Below, one piece after another: positions 1 to 10,643 of a DNA stretch of 64,000 bases. Source of the DNA: Larimichthys crocea. Taxonomy: Eukaryota; Chordata; Actinopteri; Sciaenidae. Position 1 is the stretch's first letter. Each line of letters starts with the position of its first letter. The translations under genes were made by a program, and so were the position numbers. The notes beneath the pieces are model-generated. The model saw nothing but the letters and a program-made list of their open reading frames with translations, was not told the origin of the DNA and ran no database searches. The stretch is from NCBI RefSeq assembly GCF_000972845.2, contig NC_040016.1, forward strand, positions 24,298,304 to 24,362,303. The letters run 5' to 3'.

Positions 1-162
1 CTAACATGCTAATGTTAACATGCTAATGATAACATGGTAATGGTAACATGCTAATGATAACATGGTAATGCTAACATGCTAATGTTAATTGCTAGCGCAT
101 CAGCAGTAACATGGTAAATGCTAACATGCTAATGTTAACATGCTAATGTTAATTGCTAGCTT
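1..162. repeat. GCTAATG/GTTAACATG minisatellite, partial array
   Basis: Short units such as GCTAACATGCTAATGTTAA are repeated with variants, interspersed with AATTGCTAGCGCATCAG spacers. The same array type recurs at about 12.3, 13.3, 14.1, 15.4 and 21.5 kb. The array is cut by the window edge. It is non-coding. Confidence 0.9.
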
Positions 163-466
163 TTGATCACATTGGTTTTAGCGTTCTTTCAAACGTAACA
201 ACAACAAAAAAAGACAAAAAAAAAACGTCTCAGTAGACTTGTGTAAGTAGTCTAGCTTCACTGGCTGAGTTGAGGATTTGACTTTAAAATGAGAACAGAC
301 TACATAAATGAGCAAACAGCAGCATTCAGTATAACAAAGAAGACAGATGACAAAAAGACACCGATGATATATTGTCCTAGGCTTGTTCTGCTAATATAAA
401 AAGGTATAAATAACACATCCTTTATGTGTTTATGTGAGACCCTGTCCTGTCTACCCCCCCCCCCCC

Positions 467-573
467 TTGTCATATTACATGTACTATATGTATGGACAGA
501 TTGGTGTTGCAATTTCATTGTACTGTTACAATGACAAATAAAGACTTTATCCAATCCAATCCAATCCAATCCT
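467..573 (+). repeat. 3' end of a LINE-like retroelement
   Basis: The stretch ends in GACAAATAAAGACTTTATCC followed by tandem AATCC units. A poly(A)-like signal followed by a short tandem tail is the usual 3' end of fish CR1/Rex-type LINEs. The family assignment is inferred. The bases on both sides (163-466 and 574-1,297) hold no gene that I can see, apart from a TATATA-rich run near 1,040-1,090. Confidence 0.45.
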
Positions 574-1297
574 GGTTTTTGGTTAAACACAGTTGAGATG
601 AAGAAAATCAAGATGAAGAAAACAGAGTTATGTTAAGACAACTCTTCACTGTCTTCATCCACCACTTTTTTTTGGGATTACCTGAGATTCCACTTGTCCC
701 TCAGGGCTTTTACGGATCTGATAGCAAGAGCACTCGTCGAATGATCGACTGATGATTGAGGTTAGAGTTGAGAGACATTTAAAGCGAGCAGAGGGCTTTT
801 TTCCAGTCACCACAAACTAGATCCATGATGCCGTACTTTATCCCTACACCTGAACACACCTGACCTGCAGGCTCAGCACGTTCATGTCACCACAGTCCAT
901 CAAACCGCCGCTCTTTAAAAAGGCTAAAACAAGACGTGTAGCTAAGAAAGAAAGAAAAGGCGTAGCTTAAAATGGGCGAGGTATCCTTTACATAATTCTC
1001 CTTCTAAGGAATTTAGGCTTTTTAATACCATCTTGGAATGCACTATATATTGATATATATAGATATATATACTATATAACTATATATACTGAATATTGCT
1101 GTTAATATAAGCAGGATTACTGTTGATCAATACAGTGGCCTCCTTACCATCAGAGGCACCTCAGCGAGCATCAGCACCCACCTCCCTTTGAGTTTTGGGT
1201 GCCACAGGCCCCAAAGGCCCCCCTTACATAGGTGGAGGGGGAGATCACTTATTCTTTTCCTATTTCATCGGATTAAAATCACATCTCTCCCATTTTG

Positions 1298-1904
1298 GAT
1301 GCAGTCACATCTCCCTTACCGAAAACTCTCTCTATTTCTCTATATCTCACTCTCTCTATATATATATATCTATATCTCTATATCTCTCCATATCTCTCCA
1401 TATCTCTCCATCTGTGGACATGTCTCATTAATGCATGTTACTAACCAAACTTCCCCGGAGTTTCTGTGCTCTGTCGTCCAGCAGGTTCTCGTGGATCGTG
1501 GCTGCTGCTGTGATCCTGCATGACGCCCACTACATATATTATTACTGTCATTATTACTACCATATCTATTACTGTAATCATTTTTATCATTCATTATAAT
1601 TCATTGTCATTTTATCAGTCATTGTACAATATGTTTGTGTTGATTTGTCCTGTACACGTGACATCCATTGCACGTCTGTCCGTCCTGGGAGAGGGATCCC
1701 TCCTCTGTGGCTCTTCCTGAGGTTTCTTCCACATTTTTTCCCTGTTAAAAGGGTTTTTGTGGGCAAGTTTTTCCTCACTCGAACCGAGGGTCTAAGGACA
1801 GAGGGTGTCACTCCCTGTACAGATTGTAAAGCCCTCTGAGGCAAATGTACTTTGTGACTTTGGGCTATACAAATAAAATTGATTTGATTTGATTTGATTT
1901 GATT
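1298..1904 (+). mobile_element. Teleost SINE/LINE-tail repeat, long copy 1
   Basis: This stretch is collinear with a second long copy at 40,431-41,220. Both run from GATGCAGTCACATCTCC through a block ending in GATCCTGCA, a CATTGTAATTCATTGTCA-type tract, and then a conserved 3' block with GGGAGAGGGATCCCTCCTC and TTTGGGCTATACAAATAAAA. Each ends in TTGAT repeats. The 3' block alone recurs four more times in the window. Such a shared tail is typical of fish L2-like LINEs and SINEs that use their machinery; that family name is inference. Confidence 0.7.
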
Positions 1905-2094
1905 AAAATTCAAAACACAATGATTCCAAACTCCACCAGCTTTGGTCACTCTTCGTCCACAGTTTCCCTTTTTGAATTCTCCTCTTTCTGATCCTCTGTG
2001 GTAGCCAATGAGGAGGGGTTGTTCAACAATCCTGAGGGAAGAGGTCTCTTCTTGTGGGAAAGTATGAACATATGAACAAAATATTTAGACTCAC

Positions 2095-2192
2095 GTTCAA
2101 TGTTAGCACGACCCATATCATCACAGTAATCCTTTAAGGAGAACGATGTGCCTGCCCAGGTTCTGGTATCACCTGCCATGGCGTATTGGCTA
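2095..2192 (-). other. Exon-like open segment downstream of the homeobox remnant
   Basis: Read on the minus strand, a 98-base stretch lies between a good acceptor (TTTTCAG) and a good donor (GTGAGT). One frame is open throughout and contains the peptide GTSFSLKDYCDDMGRANIE. It follows the HMBOX1-like exons in the same direction and may be their next exon or an alternative one. I do not recognise the peptide as part of HMBOX1, and its phase fits only one of the two frames used in the preceding exon. Confidence 0.3.
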
Positions 2193-2312
2193 CTGAAAAT
2201 CAGAACATGTACAACTTTTCATGCAACGAGGAGTCAAATTTACTAAGGAGTCCTACTATTAGTAGTCTGTTATGTTTAAGCAAGCTGGTTAAGTGGCACC
2301 AAGCTGACTTAC

Positions 2313-3322
2313 TTGCTCTGTGAATCGATGATTCACCTGATCAGCGAACTCTTGCATCTCTCCTTCCTCGCCGTTGGAGTGGCAGCTTGGACTTGGCACC
2401 TCAATTCTATGGACACGTGAGTTATCAGGTTCTCACCGATATTAGCTCTTCTTTTCATCTCCTTCAGACGGTTGGCGAACCAGTTGTACACCTTCAATGC
2501 CGTCACGTGCTCAAACTCAGATAGCTTACAACCTAGGTGATGAAAAGCACACAACAACCTCATTTATAGAGCCAGAGAATAACACAGCAAAACCACAATG
2601 GAGATGAGATTTTACAGACATGTTGTCTACATAATTTAGGATTAGAGAATGGATTTTACACAAAACCAATGGTGCAGTTTTTAAAAGGTCATTTGTTCTA
2701 GTAAATACAACTATTGAATACTAGTGAATGTTGTGTTTGGATTTATCCATCTACACTTCATATCTGTAAATACAATTTATTTTACAGTGGCAGATATGTA
2801 AGTATGCTTTCATTTGTGCACCTGATATTACGAATCGTTGTGTTTTGGTTACTTTGGAGTGAGCTTTTTATATCTACAGAGGGAACAGATCGTCTTTTAC
2901 AGAGTCTGCTATGTTTCTACAAGAGCCCATAACGGACAAACCAAACACTTCGTGCCATCGGATTGTTCTCCAACACACTTGGAAGGCGAGTGATATTCAG
3001 TTGGTTGACACTATATGTCACCAATTCCTACAAACTGGGCCTTAAAGGAGCTTTAAAAAACTATAAACAACACATGCTTGGTATATTATTTGATCAGTAT
3101 CATTTATTAAATGAGCCAGTAAAATATTCCCTGTCCACTAACTAATCAGATCCTTTCAAGTTCAAAGTATACTAGTTCAAGTATGCAGAAGGCCATTTTT
3201 AAACATGAGGGTTGACCAGCACAGGTCTCGATTCAGTACCTGGTTTTTGAATGACAGAGTTACAGGCGTTGGCAATCTCCTCTCACTTGGCTTCATCTGG
3301 GTACTGGTTCTCCATGAAGAAA
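2313..3322 (-). pseudogene. Broken HMBOX1-like homeobox, two exons
   Basis: Exon A (3,322-3,240) and exon B (2,532-2,313) have consensus acceptors and donors (GTACTG, GTAAGT). Spliced in phase they read through a homeodomain: FFMENQYPDEAK, stop, EEIANACNSVIQKP, then GCKLSEFEHVTALKVYNWF and ANRLKEMKRRANI. This is the atypical HNF-like homeodomain of HMBOX1, a telomere-repeat-binding transcription factor. Three defects are visible. TGA at 3,285-3,283 replaces an Arg codon. The WFANRR motif has become ANRL, losing an Arg that is conserved for DNA contact in homeodomains. After RRANI the homology (HRIEVPSPSCHSN) continues in a different frame. Introns are retained, so it is not a processed copy. 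It is probably a decayed duplicate (for example after genome duplication). No upstream exons were found in the window. Confidence 0.75.
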
Positions 3323-3668
3323 CTGTAAGAAATAAACATCCTCTCAGTATTGGAAGGCAGTTAAATCCCACTGCATCAGAGGCTACGTTTTATTAGAAGA
3401 TGGGACCAGTCTGAGTCTGCACTGGTTACGCCCTAATTTTACACTTCATCAACTTTTTGAGTCATTGTTTCGAACTAGAGGAGAGTAAATGCCAATATTT
3501 AGACAGTGGAGGAGCATCAGCAGAAGTCCTCACTGTACAGGAACAGATTAATGGATGCATTAAGTGGATTAATTTCTGAAATTCAAGCATTGCACGCTTA
3601 AACATGTTCCTAAGCCTATAAATATGAAGATCCTCCGGTGAAAACTGAAATTTATATATCCAGGTAAA

Positions 3669-3833
3669 GATCAGAGCGACCGTTTCTTTTCTCCTCTCAA
3701 TTTCATCCAGCCCTCTCTCTCCCTCACCCTCTGAGTTGCCCTATCCTGTCCACTGCATCTCTCTCTCACACACAGACACATCATCTTCACCTCTACTGTA
3801 TTGTCCTTGGGTCTAAACTAGCTCATAAGGATC
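3669..3833. repeat. 165-bp direct duplicate, left copy beside gap
   Basis: This copy begins GATCAGAGCGACCG and ends CTCATAAGGATC. It is identical by eye to 3,844-4,008, which lies just beyond the run of Ns. The most economical reading is one locus written twice where two contigs overlapped but were not merged. Confidence 0.9.
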
Positions 3834-3843
3834 NNNNNNNNNN
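3834..3843. other. Assembly gap (10 N)
   Basis: Ten undetermined bases form an arbitrary-length gap placed between two identical 165-bp sequences. The gap length carries no information about the true distance. Confidence 0.99.
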
Positions 3844-4008
3844 GATCAGAGCGACCGTTTCTTTTCTCCTCTCAATTTCATCCAGCCCTCTCTCTCCCTC
3901 ACCCTCTGAGTTGCCCTATCCTGTCCACTGCATCTCTCTCTCACACACAGACACATCATCTTCACCTCTACTGTATTGTCCTTGGGTCTAAACTAGCTCA
4001 TAAGGATC
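3844..4008. repeat. 165-bp direct duplicate, right copy beside gap
   Basis: This is the second copy of the sequence left of the gap, with no differences seen. From its end to 4,860 there is AT-rich, non-coding sequence with TAATAATA runs near 4,340-4,400 and no gene that I can support. Confidence 0.9.
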
Positions 4009-4868
4009 AGCACTACAGTAGAATTGCGTAATCCGGGGGGGCATTGCTGGTGAGTGTTGTCTGAGGGCCTGTGTGGTCTTATTACTGTGAGTGCCCAGAC
4101 TGCACGCTATACTTACAGCAATACAGGAATAGAGAAATCAATTGCATACAGCAGGGCAGGACTGTGGAGGGATGCCTACTAATCTTTCTCTGCATCGTTC
4201 AGAGTTACTGAGAAGACTGTCTGGGACAAATATGTACCAGAGAAGATGAGAACAGTATGGTGCTATAGGACGTTTCATCCTGGGATGGTTATTAATAACA
4301 ATTACCTCAAGCAATGCTGCATTCCTCTCATACGTGAATAATAATACACGATGATAATAATAATAATACACAAACATAATAATACATTATAATAATACAC
4401 GAACCTGTGCCGATGTGTTCAAACTCATCTAAAGCCATTATTGAATGAATTAAAAAATGTAAAAAAAAAAAAGAAGTAAAAAAGTAAAATGAGGTGGTGA
4501 GATATTTATTTTAAAAATATTAATAACTGAGGGTAAAATCAGAAGTCACTCTTCACACTTACATCTTAAAAATGAACACCATAAAAAAGATGATGAGGCC
4601 AAACAAAAACATCAGAAAACAGAAAAATAGCTGCCTGCACAAACATCAATAGAATAAGATTTACTGACTGTACATGTTTAATTTTCAAGATATGTATGTG
4701 CTGAAGTTATTGCCTTGCCTATGATCTTATTATTCAGTGATAGAAACATATAGTGGAAGTTGTGGAAACAATAAAAATCAGAAAAGTCATCATTTAGCGC
4801 ATCTTTAACGCGCACACACGCACACGTATATGCGCGTGCGTCAGTAGTAGCCATGGAAATAGAACGGT

Positions 4869-4931
4869 CACGTGCAGACGAGGTCATATATAAGGCCTGC
4901 TGACCTTTCGCACGTTCTCACTTTGCACGTG
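4869..4931 (+). promoter_or_regulatory. TATA-box core promoter with two CACGTG E-boxes
   Basis: A TATATAA box sits at 4,887-4,893. It is preceded by CACGTG at 4,869-4,874 and followed by CACGTG at 4,926-4,931. A start site about 25-30 bases downstream of the TATA box would put the 5' UTR in front of the ATG at 5,219. CACGTG is the consensus of bHLH-ZIP factors of the USF/MYC type. Whether any of them acts here is inference. Confidence 0.5.
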
Positions 4932-4994
4932 AACTTGACCCGGAGTCGACCTGCTGCAAAAACTGACCGCTTGGAAAACCTGTACCGGACAACC

Positions 4995-5210
4995 GAGAGG
5001 AGAAGAAGGAGAAGGAGAAGAAGGAGAAGAAAAAGGAGAAGGAGGAGAAAAAGGAGAAGGAGGAGAAGGATTTTTTTCAGCTTTATTTACAGTTGGCAGT
5101 AGAAGAAGGAGAAGGAGGAGAAGAAAAGAAGGGGGAAAGAAGAAGGAGAAGGAGCAGAAGAAAAAGGAGGAGGAGAAGGAGAAAAAGGCCGAAGGAAGAG
5201 AAAACACCTG
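4995..5210 (+). repeat. Purine-rich AGGAGAAG tract in presumed 5' UTR
   Basis: About 200 bases of almost pure A/G on this strand (AGGAGAAGGAGAAG-like units) are interrupted only near 5,070-5,100. In frame with the ATG at 5,219 it could encode an Arg/Lys/Glu-rich extension from an ATG at 5,093. I prefer the later ATG because the upstream peptide is plain simple repeat. Confidence 0.8.
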
Positions 5211-5218
5211 CGGGAAAG

Positions 5219-6488
5219 ATGCCTCCTTCCGGACCGCCCGCCCCTCCCTCCCTTGGAGACCTGCCTGCGCTGGACCTGCCTGTGCCGGCCCTGCCTGAGC
5301 TGGACCTGCCTCCGGGTAAGACACTTAAATCAATGTATTCTTATTCTTATTCTAATATGTGAGCAGAACCTGTGTAATTTAAAAGTAGACGAGTTGGAAA
5401 ATGTTTTGAGATACAGATTGGGTCATACTCGGTGTAAACGTGTTGTTAGTTGGTTTTAGCGCTTTAAAACTTCGGGAAACATCTTAACAATAGTGCAGCG
5501 ATGTACTGACGTTTTTATTTTGATATATATATATATTTGTATTTGTATTAATTTTGTCGATTTTGAGTGAAAATATTTTTAAAGTCAAGATGGCGACTGG
5601 GCCGTTTTTCATAAAACGCATCGAATGTACATTTTTATCACCATGGAGACGATTGAACTTTTAGCAGGTAACGCCTGAACGCGCATGCGTAATCAGAGCT
5701 CACCTGGTTTAAACGTACACAGAGCTGTTGTCGTTTAAAGTTCCTCACGTAATGAATCATTTTTAGGGACAAAACTAAAATATACTGTAAACAATAGTGT
5801 GAAATGAGATTTATTTGTGAGATTAGATGATTGATTTAATTAACTAGAAAAATTTCTAAAGAAATTTTGAGTGTGCCTGACTCTGGCCCCGTCGCCCCCA
5901 TACATAATTACTGACACTGCTCCTCAAATACCTCAAATAGTCATTTTTAACATGTTTATGTTAAAAGAGGAACTATATTTTATAGTACAACTGTAATATG
6001 AGTGATTGTTAACAATGGTGGTGTGATATGGAGTGAATGATGTATTACATGGTTGGTCTGTGTTAAAGAAAATGTCCCTGTGTGTTTGCTTGGCCCACAG
6101 CCTGAAACTAATTTAACTTAGTAAAAGTTTATTGTTAACTTGAGGAGTAACCAGTATGTGCGGTTTTTCACTTTTTCATTAAGTGCAAATCCTGTTTTTT
6201 TACATCATGTGTCAGAGGTTGGCCTAGATTTTTGTGTAAACCTTTTATCTTTGTCATACGGTTTTAAAATTTCTTCTGCAATGCCTCTGTTCGGTCACGT
6301 CTTGTTCAGTAGGCGTGTGATGTCGTCTGGTTTGTCTCTGCTTCGTCTTGTTTGCGATTCAGTCATCATGTTTGTGCTTGTAGGAAGACTGGGCAAGACA
6401 ACTTGTTGCCGTTGAACCAAATTGATATTTTTGTAATAAGGTTATTGCATGTTGATGGTGCACGGTCCATGTTTGGTACCACTGTGGT

Positions 6489-6538
<50 letters not shown>

Positions 6539-7458
6539 CCGTTTGATGTGTTTTCATCATCACCTTCGTAAATAAGTGATGTGGTCTTGCATGGACGCTG
6601 TGACCTGTGAACATGTATTACTCATGAGAGATATTTGCATGTGTGTTTTGTCATGTCCTCATTTCTCACACACAACGTTATGACAGAATGCAATTTAAGT
6701 TGTTAAGTGTTATTTGGGTGGATTACTATTTTTAACTATTCACAACTTTATAACTGAACTCTATAACTCAACTTTTCTTTTAATATTTTCCTGCAGATGT
6801 CCTCGCCTTCGTGCAAGAGGTACTTGTTCTTATGCTCATTCGATTGGTTGATGACGAGGGCTCCATTCCTTCTGACGGAGAGGATGGTGACCCCGACTTC
6901 ATCTATTCAGATGATGGCGAGGGCTCCATCTCTTCTGACGGAGAGGGTGGTGACCCCGACATCTTCTCTTCGGATGAAGATGAGAGCTCTGCCTCTTCTG
7001 ACGGAGAGGATGGTGACCCCGACTTCATCCCTTCGGATGAAGACGAGGGATCCACCTCTTCTGACGAAGACGAAGACGTCCCTGTTTCAGGCTCTTCAGA
7101 CGAAGGCGAAGACTCCCTCTCCAGTTCTTCAGATGAGGACGATGCCTTCTCAGTGTTCTGTTCTTCATCTGAAGGCGAAGGCTCCTCGGCCTTCAGCTCT
7201 TCAGATGATGACAGAGCCTTTTTTGGCATCAGTTCCTCAGATGAAGACGATGGCCACATCACTGTCTCTCTGGGTGCTGATGAGGTCGATGAAGGCGATG
7301 ATGTTGGGAGTGTGAAATCATCGCCTGAGTCCTCAAGCAGCATCGAGGATCCCACCTCCTCCTCTTCTGGTACTAGCGTTTCCAGTAAGAGGAGCAGGGA
7401 GGACAGTGATGAGGACTGGACCCCCAGTCCAAGGCCAGGGAAACGCTGGAAGGAGTAA
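5219..7458 (+). CDS. Unrecognised acidic Ser/Asp/Glu repeat protein, two exons
   Basis: Exon 1 (5,219-5,315) ends at the donor GGTAAG. Exon 2 starts at 6,797 after TTTTCCTGCAG, and the frame joins in phase 1. The product is about 252 aa. It starts with a Pro/Leu-rich segment containing repeated DLP (DLPALDLPVPALPELDLPP), then a short hydrophobic stretch (VLAFVQEVLVLMLIRLV). After that come 21-residue repeats of the form GSIPSDGEDGDPDF plus an SDEDE-like tail: three clear 63-base units (6,859-7,047) and then more degenerate ones. The C-terminus has basic patches (KRSRED, PRPGKRWKE) that could be nuclear signals. The many S-D/E-D/E sites suit casein kinase 2. I do not recognise the family and assign no function. 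A TATA promoter lies upstream and AATAAA at 8,010. An alternative start at 5,093 would add 42 basic residues. The same frame continues beyond its stop as acidic sequence, so this may be a truncated or dying gene. Confidence 0.6.
5846..5965 (-). mobile_element. Isolated end of the GAGTGTGCCTGA-family repeat
   Basis: The sequence from AACTAGAAAAATTTCTAAAG to the CATTTTTAACATG region is the reverse complement of the right end at 14,490-14,695. No body is attached. It lies in the intron of the acidic-repeat gene. Confidence 0.6.
6490..6536. repeat. (GT)n microsatellite in intron
   Basis: About 23 uninterrupted GT units lie within the intron of the acidic-repeat gene, roughly 260 bases before its acceptor. 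Confidence 0.97.
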
Positions 7459-7842
7459 TCTTCTTCGTCTGACTGGATGGTGGAAGACATCCAGTCAGAT
7501 GATGAGGAGTCTTCTGAAGAAGAGTCCTGAACAGAGGAGGACAGCTCAGTCGACATGGATGGCTACGAGACCGATGACAATCATGATGATGAGGAGTCGT
7601 CAGATGAAACTTCTGCTTCTTGTGACTGCACGTCACCTGAGGAAGAAGTTTAAGATGGCAACAACCTCATCATCATGGATTGTTTTGAGGCCGATGTAGA
7701 CCATCCTGTCGATGAAGAAGACATCACTGTTATCACTGAGGACGAACATGACGAACCTAACGAATAGGATGTCCTCAGTGATAACGAAGGTGCCGACATT
7801 CCTCCCCCTCCTCTGACATCGAGAAGATTGAGAACAAGATAA
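7459..7842 (+). pseudogene. In-frame acidic continuation interrupted by stops
   Basis: Past the TAA at 7,456 the same frame continues with acidic coding-like sequence: SSSDWMVEDIQSDDEESSEEES, broken here for length as SSSDWMVED and IQSDDEESSEEES, then TEEDSSVDMDGYETDD and later DEEDITVITEDEHDEPNE. It is broken only by in-frame TGA (7,528), TAA (7,651) and TAG (7,765) before a final TAA at 7,840. There is no frameshift over more than 380 bases. Each stop could arise from one base change in a Glu, Gly or Arg codon. The likeliest explanation is a once longer C-terminus of about 380 residues in total, now eroding. Readthrough is a less likely alternative. Confidence 0.55.
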
Positions 7843-7854
7843 AGATGTAGTTGA

Positions 7855-8001
7855 TTAATGTAATGTTATGTAGCAAAATGTAAAGTAATGTAATATTATG
7901 TAATGTAGGAAAATGTAACAATGTAGTAGTAAAATGTAATATAATGTAATGTAATGTAATGTAATGTAGTAAAATGTAATGTAATGTAATGTAATGTAAC
8001 A
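7855..8001. repeat. TAATG/ATGTA pentanucleotide tract in 3' UTR
   Basis: Imperfect repeats of GTAATGTAAT type with GTAGTAAAATGTAA variants lie between the last stop of the acidic frame and the AATAAA signal. Confidence 0.9.
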
Positions 8002-8009
8002 TTGAAAAC

Positions 8010-8015
8010 AATAAA
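8010..8015 (+). terminator. Candidate poly(A) signal of the acidic-repeat gene
   Basis: AATAAA lies about 170 bases after the last stop in the acidic frame. It is the first canonical signal downstream of that frame on this strand. Confidence 0.45.
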
Positions 8016-8029
8016 CTTTCCTCTCCAAG

Positions 8030-8180
8030 AATCGCTACCTTATCGTGGTGGAGAGGTTTGCGTGTTCCTGTGACCCTGGGACCTGTGTTGTTGTTGGAGT
8101 CATCCTGGTCGGGTGTCCCAAAGCAAACTGGTCTCAGGAGAGGGGCCAGACTAAGAGCGATTCACACACAAAATTTAGAT
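8030..8180 (+). repeat. Probable interspersed-repeat fragment
   Basis: The stretch from CTACCTTATCGTGGTGGAG through the AGGGGCCAGACTAAGAG area resembles a repeat I associate with many fish genomes, close to a retroelement 5' region. This is recognition by memory only. From 8,180 to 9,100 I see no gene and no clear repeat. Confidence 0.3.
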
Positions 8181-9099
8181 TTTTGCTTCATTCAGATTAC
8201 AGGAACAAAACCAGAGCATCACCAACCAGAAGAAGATGACAGTCCAGAGGAACTCGGCTGTGCAGATGAAGCTGTCACTACGTTCTTCCTCTGTGGCAGC
8301 ATGTTTGTGAAGCTCTCAGAAACTATAGACGCTCAAGAAAAGACACACTGACACTTCACTGTGTGACACTGAGGGGACTCTATTTACAGTTTGCCTTGAA
8401 ATCCTACACACTAGTCCCTACCATGCAGTATCTGTTCTTGTTTTACCAATAGGTTTGGAGTTAAATTCAATAAATACACATTTTAATTTATGTAACATGG
8501 TCCACTGTTCTGTGAGATACTTTACTTTACTTTAGTTAACACAAAGCTTCTTAAATACTAAATCCGCTGGATGTGTCACAATAATTGTTTTGGATAAAAT
8601 GCCTCCAAACAGATTCTCCACTAAAGAGCTAAAATTATATGGATAACTTTGTAAAACCCTGAACAAATTTTATGACATCAGTCCATATTCCAGAGTTGTA
8701 TGTTTGGAGAAATCGAATATACATGTACACAACTCACCTACAGTTTTAAAACACCTTGATGGTACAATGGTAAACAGAAAGCGATCACACAGCACTGGCA
8801 CTATTCCTGAGATCAGCACTGAATACATTAGACATAAAACTGAAACTTTCACTACACTATCATTTTATAGAGTCAATTGGTCTATGCGTTAAATTAAAAT
8901 GCTGGTAATTATGAACATATAGCTGATAATTTATTAATGAACACAACTGTACTTGGGGCGTGCTGGCAGGGTGAGACACTAACCTGTTTCAAGCATGACT
9001 CAACTTGTTTCAGGAGTTTGCGAGAACATCGGAAGCACACCTTTAAAAAAATCACACAAAATGAACAGAGACATATCACAGCCATTGTTTACAATTTTA

Positions 9100-9690
9100 T
9101 TATTGAGTGTGCCTGAAAGCGCATGCTATATGTTATCCACCGCGCTTATTGAGTGTGCCTGAAAGAGCACACTCTTTAAAACCTCTCGGGCCAAAAACCA
9201 CGCGAAAAAAATTAATGGGTGTGTATTGCGAGAATGTTCAAGAGCTAGAGTGAGTGATGTCATCGCTAGAGTGGAGAGGAGAGACAACGATCAGTGAAAA
9301 AATTAAAAGTGTATTCGACTACGTGGCCTCAAATGCCCCACTACAGACACAATTTATAGCTAGAAACGTAGGAAAATGTGTCATCTCACTCACATTTGCC
9401 TGCTAAAACTGTCAGATATATAGTTTTGGCGGGAGACGCAAAGATGCAGCAACAACACCCATCGGCAGCCTCATAGACTGCCATGTTAAAAAAACGGGAA
9501 ACTTTCTGGAGGAAAGCAGAAGTAACCTTTCTTTGAATTGCTCTCACTTTATCAACACAAAATACCTATGTAGACGTTCAGAAAGGGCTCAGCATGCTCA
9601 AAATTAAGCCGGTTTTAATGATTGGAAATACGGTTTGGCCAGAAATCCTTTCAATCCGTTCAAGGGATGGTCTCAGCATTTTCTCTCTTT
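9100..9690 (+). mobile_element. Dispersed GAGTGTGCCTGAAAG-family repeat, copy 1
   Basis: The copy starts with two closely spaced TTGAGTGTGCCTGAAAG ends (about 9,103 and 9,151). It runs through a body with GGGTGTGTATTGCGAGAA, AGATATATAGTTTTGGCG and GATTGGAAATACGGTTTGG. Body copies lie at about 12.65-12.97 (reverse), 13.55-14.09, 14.70-15.32 and 20.19-20.61 kb (reverse). No protein-coding frame is kept. The ends TTGAGTGTGCCTGA and TCAGGCACACTCAA are inverted relative to each other, suggesting a non-autonomous DNA element. The stretch 9,690-10,548 holds nothing else I can support. Confidence 0.65.
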
Positions 9691-10548
9691 CTCTGTCAGC
9701 ATTCCCAACTTACCAGCTCTGAGAAACTTATTTGTTAAAAATGTTTTTGTTTATTTCTAGACGCCTTGTCTTACGTCTTGCAAATAAAAACCTTAAGAAG
9801 CAATTCCTGTTTGTGGTCTGCATTGTGGGTTCACTGTTCTGCCAAAGCTCAAGAGGATGGACCAATACAGTGCTGTGATGTCGTGGCTGGTGGAATGTAG
9901 TCGTTACAGTCATGTTGAAACCATGTCCTTTCTTTAGTAAGAGTTTTTCATAAAGGGGCTTTTAGTGTAACTAGATCAACAGTGATGGTGCTTTACTTTG
10001 TTATGGTACAGCAGGTCAGAATTGTGTGATATGTTTGACTTCTATGAGTGTTCTATGGCATTCAGATGAAACCTGTACTTTCACCTCAGCAGTTCTAATG
10101 TAGATACCAGCCTTTCCTTGGGTGTAGTGTATAGGATTCACATTTCATTGTGTATTGATAAGTCGGAAGACGAAACAGATTAGCTAAATCACTTCTGTGT
10201 TACCACGGAAAGTACAACAACGAACTGCACTGAAAAAACTGATTGAGCATTTGTAAATATAACAAATAAAAATCTGTGAAGTCAACAATAAAAATCTCTT
10301 GAAATTAATATGTATTTGTTCAAAATACAATATATTGTGTGTTTTTTTCATTTACAAGCGTTATTTAGTTTTCCCAGTCGATCTTCTCAAGTACAAACAC
10401 TCAACAAACAATAACTTTGTTTCATTTATGTTGTTTCGTAATCCAGCCAACTGACACCTGCATTCTGGTTACATCCTGCATGAAAATAGCAGAGTGCCAC
10501 ATTTCCAGAGGCTGAGCTTATAGATGAGTTGACTAAACTGACTGAAAA

Positions 10549-10643
10549 AGGACAGAGGGTGTCACTCCCTGTACAGATTGTAAAGCCCTCCGAGGCAAAT
10601 GTATTTTGTGACTTTGGGCTATACAAATAAAATTTGATTTTAT
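10549..10643 (+). repeat. SINE/LINE tail fragment
   Basis: Only the conserved 3' block is present (from AGGACAGAGGGTGTCACTCC to CTATACAAATAAAATTTG). It is a typical 5'-truncated insertion of the family that has long copies at 1.3 and 40.4 kb. Confidence 0.85.

Noticed and set aside
1946..2179. 77-codon minus-strand frame as a separate gene
   Set aside because: Only its first 28 or so codons lie before a good donor; the remainder reads through intron-like sequence. Treated as an exon-like segment instead.
4884..5324. 146-codon Pro/Ser/Phe-rich minus-strand frame
   Set aside because: It is produced by the complement of the AGGAGAAG purine tract, with no splice or promoter support.
6903..7556. 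217-codon Ser/Glu-rich open frame on the minus strand
   Set aside because: It is the mirror of the plus-strand acidic repeats (GAT/GAC/TCT codons read backwards). The plus strand has the promoter, splice sites and poly(A) signal.
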